From: an uncultured Acidimicrobiia bacterium
GTDB lineage: Bacteria; Actinomycetota; Acidimicrobiia; Spongiisociales; UBA5794
Assembly: GCA_913031525.1 (NCBI GenBank)
Contig: CAJWGC010000031.1
Span: 1-10,134 of the forward strand
DNA length: 10,134 bases
Direction: 5' to 3'
This document shows positions 7,427-10,134 of the stretch, piece by piece; the first letter of the stretch is position 1, and each line of letters opens with the position of its first letter. The notes beneath the pieces are model-generated. The model saw nothing but the letters and a program-made list of their open reading frames with translations, was not told where the DNA came from and ran no database searches. The position numbers and the translations under genes were made by a program.

Positions 7427-9136
7427 TCACAGATCAGCGGATACAACTCTTCTTGAAACGGTATCAACGACGTTTTCAAACGATACGGTCTCAGTCGTTC
7501 CATCAGCACGAGTTGTTAACTCCACGACACCGTCTGCCAGACCACGGGGCCCCATCGTTATCCGTAAGGGAAACCCGATTAATTCTGCATCATGAAATTT
7601 GACTCCAGCTCGTTCGCGGCGATCATCGAGGAGAACCTCTATACCCGCAGACTCAAGTCGATCATGAACCTGGATTGCAGCTGCCTCTACATCGCTATCA
7701 CCCCCGAGCACTACGACAACGACGTGCCAAGGAGCCACTGACATCGGCCAGATGATGCCCTTGTCATCGTGATTGGATTCAACGATTGCCGCCATGTTCC
7801 GTCCAATGCCGATCCCGTACGATCCCATGACTAGCGGTCTCGCTTTACCCTCTTCGTCAAGAACGGTAGCCCCCAGAGCCTCAGAATATTTGATGCCGAG
7901 CTTGAATATGTGGCCCACTTCGATCACTCGCTCGATTTCCATAGGGGCGCTACACGACAAGCAAGGATCTCCGGCCTCCACTTTGCGAACATCTAGCCAG
8001 GATTCCAGTGCGATGTCGCGAGTGACATCCACGCCACGAAGATGGAAATCGTCTTCATTCGCACCAGTAGTCATGTTGCAGCGACCCTCCAAAGCCGGAT
8101 CCGCCACAATCGACAATCCGGATACGCCAACCGCTCCCAAGCTGCCGGCACCAGCTCCCAGCAATTCACGGATTTCATCTTCATGGGCTGGTCGTACATT
8201 CTGGGTACCAAGACCGTCAATCAGCTTCTGCTCCATCAGCTCATGGTCGCCACGCAGCAGCACAAGGAGGGGCTGACCATCCACTATGTATACAAGTGTC
8301 TTTATTTGCCGAACATCGGAGGCAAATTCGAAAGCTTCAGCGAGTTCAGAAATAGTGCGAATACCGGGTGTCGAAAAACGTTCAGGATCCCTCGACCACG
8401 TCTCATCCGTAACCTGCTGAAAATGCGACACCGCCTTCTCCAAATTAGCGGCGTAGTCGCCGTTCGGACATTTCACAATGTGATCCTCACCTACAAGCGA
8501 CGGGACCATAAACTCGATAGATTCTGTACCTCCCATGACTCCTGAACTGGCATCGACTGGAACCGCACTCATCCCAAACCGTTCAAATATGCGACTGTAC
8601 GCATCGAAATGCGCATCGAACTGGACATCGAGCCCTTCAGTGTCTACATCGAAGCTGTAGGAATCCTTCATAACAAACTCACGCACTCTCAACAACCCGG
8701 CCTTAGGGCGCGGCTCATCGCGAAACTTGGTCTGCAGGTGATACCAAAGCTGAGGTAGTTGCTTGTAAGAAGACATCTCTACAGCAAGATGAGAGAAAAT
8801 CTCCTCATGAGTGATCGCCAATAACAGATCAGTTCCCCGACGATCTTGAAATTTGACAAGGATTCCTTCCACGTCATCCCATCGACCGGTTCGCTTCCAA
8901 ATCTCTCCGGGATGCACCACCGGCAGTGAAAACTCTTGACCGCCGATACGATTCATTTCATCACGGATAATGTCCGAGAGCTTGGTGGCAACGCGAAAAC
9001 CAGCTGGCAACAACGAATACGACCCTGCCATAAGCTGGCGAATGAAACCGCCGCGCATAAGAAGGCGGTGGCTCACAGCCTCGCTATCTGCAGGGTCCTC
9101 TCGCAAAGTTGGAATAAAGGCGTTAGACCAGCGCAC
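7427..9136 (-). CDS. proS: Prolyl-tRNA synthetase, bacterial type with editing insertion
   Basis: ProS charges tRNA-Pro with proline. The 569 residues match the long bacterial (class II, editing) form. Motif 1 lies around LPVVHPGEIW (71-80). Motif 2 spans ITHEEIFSHL (108-117) to QTKFRDEPRP (135-144) and REFVMKDSYSF (152-162). The INS editing domain occupies roughly 220-400: it has Lys279, at the position of the E. coli editing lysine, and TGANEDDFH (357-365) with the editing-site His. Motif 3 is GSYGIGIGR (438-446), and the anticodon-binding domain starts at APWHVVVV. A CxxC (392-395) remains, while the partner site reads CPNG at 223-226 where a second Cys is often found. Motif 2 has AITHEE where GPTHEE is usual. 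The start is GTG at 9134-9136 behind AGAGGAG. Confidence 0.97.
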   Translation of the reverse strand: MRWSNAFIPTLREDPADSEAVSHRLLMRGGFIRQLMAGSYSLLPAGFRVATKLSDIIRDEMNRIGGQEFSLPVVHPGEIWKRTGRWDDVEGILVKFQDRRGTDLLLAITHEEIFSHLAVEMSSYKQLPQLWYHLQTKFRDEPRPKAGLLRVREFVMKDSYSFDVDTEGLDVQFDAHFDAYSRIFERFGMSAVPVDASSGVMGGTESIEFMVPSLVGEDHIVKCPNGDYAANLEKAVSHFQQVTDETWSRDPERFSTPGIRTISELAEAFEFASDVRQIKTLVYIVDGQPLLVLLRGDHELMEQKLIDGLGTQNVRPAHEDEIRELLGAGAGSLGAVGVSGLSIVADPALEGRCNMTTGANEDDFHLRGVDVTRDIALESWLDVRKVEAGDPCLSCSAPMEIERVIEVGHIFKLGIKYSEALGATVLDEEGKARPLVMGSYGIGIGRNMAAIVESNHDDKGIIWPMSVAPWHVVVVVLGGDSDVEAAAIQVHDRLESAGIEVLLDDRRERAGVKFHDAELIGFPLRITMGPRGLADGVVELTTRADGTTETVSFENVVDTVSRRVVSADL

Positions 9137-9143
9137 GCGGCAT

Positions 9144-9150
9144 CTCCTCT
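9144..9150 (-). promoter_or_regulatory. Shine-Dalgarno sequence for the proS GTG start
   Basis: AGAGGAG on the minus strand lies 7 bases before GTG. An ATG sits between them but is out of frame and meets a stop after a few codons, so the GTG is the start. Confidence 0.8.
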
Positions 9151-9162
9151 CGAAGCTAGAAA

Positions 9163-9190
9163 ACGATAGCGGTGTCTTCTCTGTTTACAA
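9163..9190 (-). promoter_or_regulatory. Weak candidate promoter in the ispG-proS gap
   Basis: The minus strand reads TTGTAA, 16 bases, then TATCGT, each matching the sigma-70 hexamer at 4 of 6 positions. It lies wholly in the 59-base gap between ispG and proS. Read-through from ispG is an equally good explanation for proS expression. The gap is too short for a T-box leader and holds no clear terminator hairpin. Confidence 0.18.
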
Positions 9191-9195
9191 CGGGT

Positions 9196-10134
9196 CTAAT
9201 CATTACGGGCAACATCAGCAACGACAGTCCGCTTGTGTTCGACGTCATTTACATCACCACGGAATGCCCGCAATTCAATCGCTTCCTCCCGAGCTATCGT
9301 ATCCGCAGAGATGTCGGCCGATGCCAATCGCGCCTCGACTCCCTCATCTACGAGACGCCTGGCCTCATCAAGCAAAGCTTCTACCATCTCCTCTTCCGGA
9401 ACCACGCGAACCACACGCCCCTTGATAAACAAGTGGCCACGTCCCCGTCCTGCGGCAATGCCAATATCTGCTTCACGAGCCTCTCCAGGACCGTTGACTA
9501 CACACCCCATTACAGCAACTTGAATCGGCAGATCTTCTGCCTCGAGCGCGTCCCTCGCGTCCTGAGCCACCTTGATAACGTCAACTTCGGCGCGTCCGCA
9601 AGACGGGCAAGCGATGAGATCCAAGCCACTACGCTCGCGCAATCCAAGGAACTCAAGCAATTGCCGGCCAGCAACCGCCTCCTCCACCGGATCGGCCGTC
9701 AGCGAAAAGCGAATAGTGTCGCCGATTCCCTCAAGCAATAAAGTTGCAATTCCCGCTACAGATTTGATTAGCCCGCTAGGAGGGGGCCCGGATTCAGTAA
9801 CGCCGAGGTGAAGTGGATATTCGGTCGAGTCAGCGAGCAGTCGATAGGACTCAACCATTGTCGGCACATCTGAATGCTTCACCGAAATCTTGATCTCGTG
9901 AAATCCCACGTCTTCGAGATAACCGATCTCTTTCATAGCCGAAGCGACAAGAGCCGGCGCGGTCGGACCACCATATTGCGACAAAATATCCTTATCTAGA
10001 GACCCAGCATTCACACCAACACGAATCGGGATGCCCGCATCCTCTGCGGCTGCAGCCACAACCTTGATGTGTGATTCTTCTCGAATATTTCCTGGGTTAA
10101 GACGAAGAGCGGCCACACCGGCCTCAATCGCGGC
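9196..10134 (-). CDS. ispG: 4-hydroxy-3-methylbut-2-en-1-yl diphosphate synthase IspG (GcpE), 5' end cut by the window edge
   Basis: IspG is the [4Fe-4S] enzyme that turns 2-C-methyl-D-erythritol 2,4-cyclodiphosphate into HMBPP in the non-mevalonate isoprenoid pathway. The frame is open to base 10134 and gives 312 residues beginning AAIEAGVAALRLNPGNIREE, an internal part of the TIM barrel. The cluster ligands are present in CPSCGR and GCVVNGPGEA: visible Cys176, Cys179, Cys211 and Glu218. Their spacings (3, 35, 42) equal those of E. coli Cys270, Cys273, Cys305 and Glu312, so about 94 N-terminal residues lie outside. A GTG at 10114-10116 is an internal Val codon, not the start. The C-terminus runs about 34 residues longer than the E. 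coli protein. The stop is TAG at 9196-9198. In actinobacteria dxr and a site-2 protease gene often lie upstream, beyond this edge. Confidence 0.97.
   Translation of the reverse strand, partial: AAIEAGVAALRLNPGNIREESHIKVVAAAAEDAGIPIRVGVNAGSLDKDILSQYGGPTAPALVASAMKEIGYLEDVGFHEIKISVKHSDVPTMVESYRLLADSTEYPLHLGVTESGPPPSGLIKSVAGIATLLLEGIGDTIRFSLTADPVEEAVAGRQLLEFLGLRERSGLDLIACPSCGRAEVDVIKVAQDARDALEAEDLPIQVAVMGCVVNGPGEAREADIGIAAGRGRGHLFIKGRVVRVVPEEEMVEALLDEARRLVDEGVEARLASADISADTIAREEAIELRAFRGDVNDVEHKRTVVADVARND

Noticed and set aside
7359..7445. Rho-independent terminator after proS
   Set aside because: Only a 5-base GATCT/AGATC stem without a T-run is visible, too weak to call.
7773..8545. Two 167-residue plus-strand open frames inside proS
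   Set aside because: Both are antisense to conserved ProS motifs and show no family signature.
9137..9195. T-box or other riboswitch leader for proS
   Set aside because: The 59-base gap is too short and has no conserved T-box element.
9172..9741. 189-residue plus-strand open frame opposite ispG
   Set aside because: It covers the antisense of the iron-sulfur cluster region and its translation looks random.
10114..10116. GTG as the ispG start
   Set aside because: The frame stays open to the window edge, the codons before it match internal IspG sequence, and spacing to the Cys ligands shows about 94 residues missing.
1..10134. Mobile elements, CRISPR arrays, tRNA or rRNA genes, defence or other novel systems
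   Set aside because: Coding density is near complete with conserved housekeeping genes; I saw no repeat arrays, transposase motifs, inverted-repeat ends or RNA-gene signatures.

Overview
The window is one uninterrupted run of housekeeping genes, all read on the minus strand, so transcription runs from the right edge to the left. In transcription order they are ispG (5' part outside the window), proS, rimP, nusA, infB, a ylxP/DUF503 gene, rbfA, a DHH-family nrnA-like phosphoesterase, truB and ribF (its last codons run off the left edge). Every gene was identified from family motifs visible in its translation. No mobile element, CRISPR array, rRNA or tRNA gene, defence gene or plus-strand gene could be supported.

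The gene order is the widely conserved nusA-infB translation/transcription cluster. The ispG-proS side, DUF503 between infB and rbfA, and the nrnA-truB-ribF tail are known from Actinomycetota and Bacillota. Base composition is close to balanced, GTG and TTG starts are common, and NusA and IF2 carry acidic, Ser/Glu-rich segments. I lean towards a moderate-GC actinobacterium, perhaps of the Acidimicrobiia type, but this is inference from order and style and was not tested by a search.

Layout: bases 9196-10134 hold ispG (isoprenoid precursor synthesis). A 59-base gap carries a strong ribosome binding site for proS (7427-9136, prolyl-tRNA synthetase). A further gap of 140 bases, if rimP starts at its internal ATG, contains a possible promoter. 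Then rimP, nusA, infB, ylxP, rbfA, nrnA, truB and ribF follow with junctions between a 4-base overlap and a 27-base gap. This suggests one long polycistronic, translationally coupled unit. Its products mature the 30S subunit (RimP, RbfA), control elongation and termination of transcription (NusA), start translation (IF2), modify tRNA (TruB), recycle nanoRNA or pAp (NrnA-like) and make FMN/FAD (RibF).

No new system was found. The points most worth checking are the absence of ylxR between nusA and infB, the TTG start of infB in the same frame as nusA behind a single TGA, four consecutive 4-base overlaps, the long acidic NusA tail, a changed motif 2 in ProS, and a GATC count well above chance. 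There is no gene-free stretch longer than about 140 bases.
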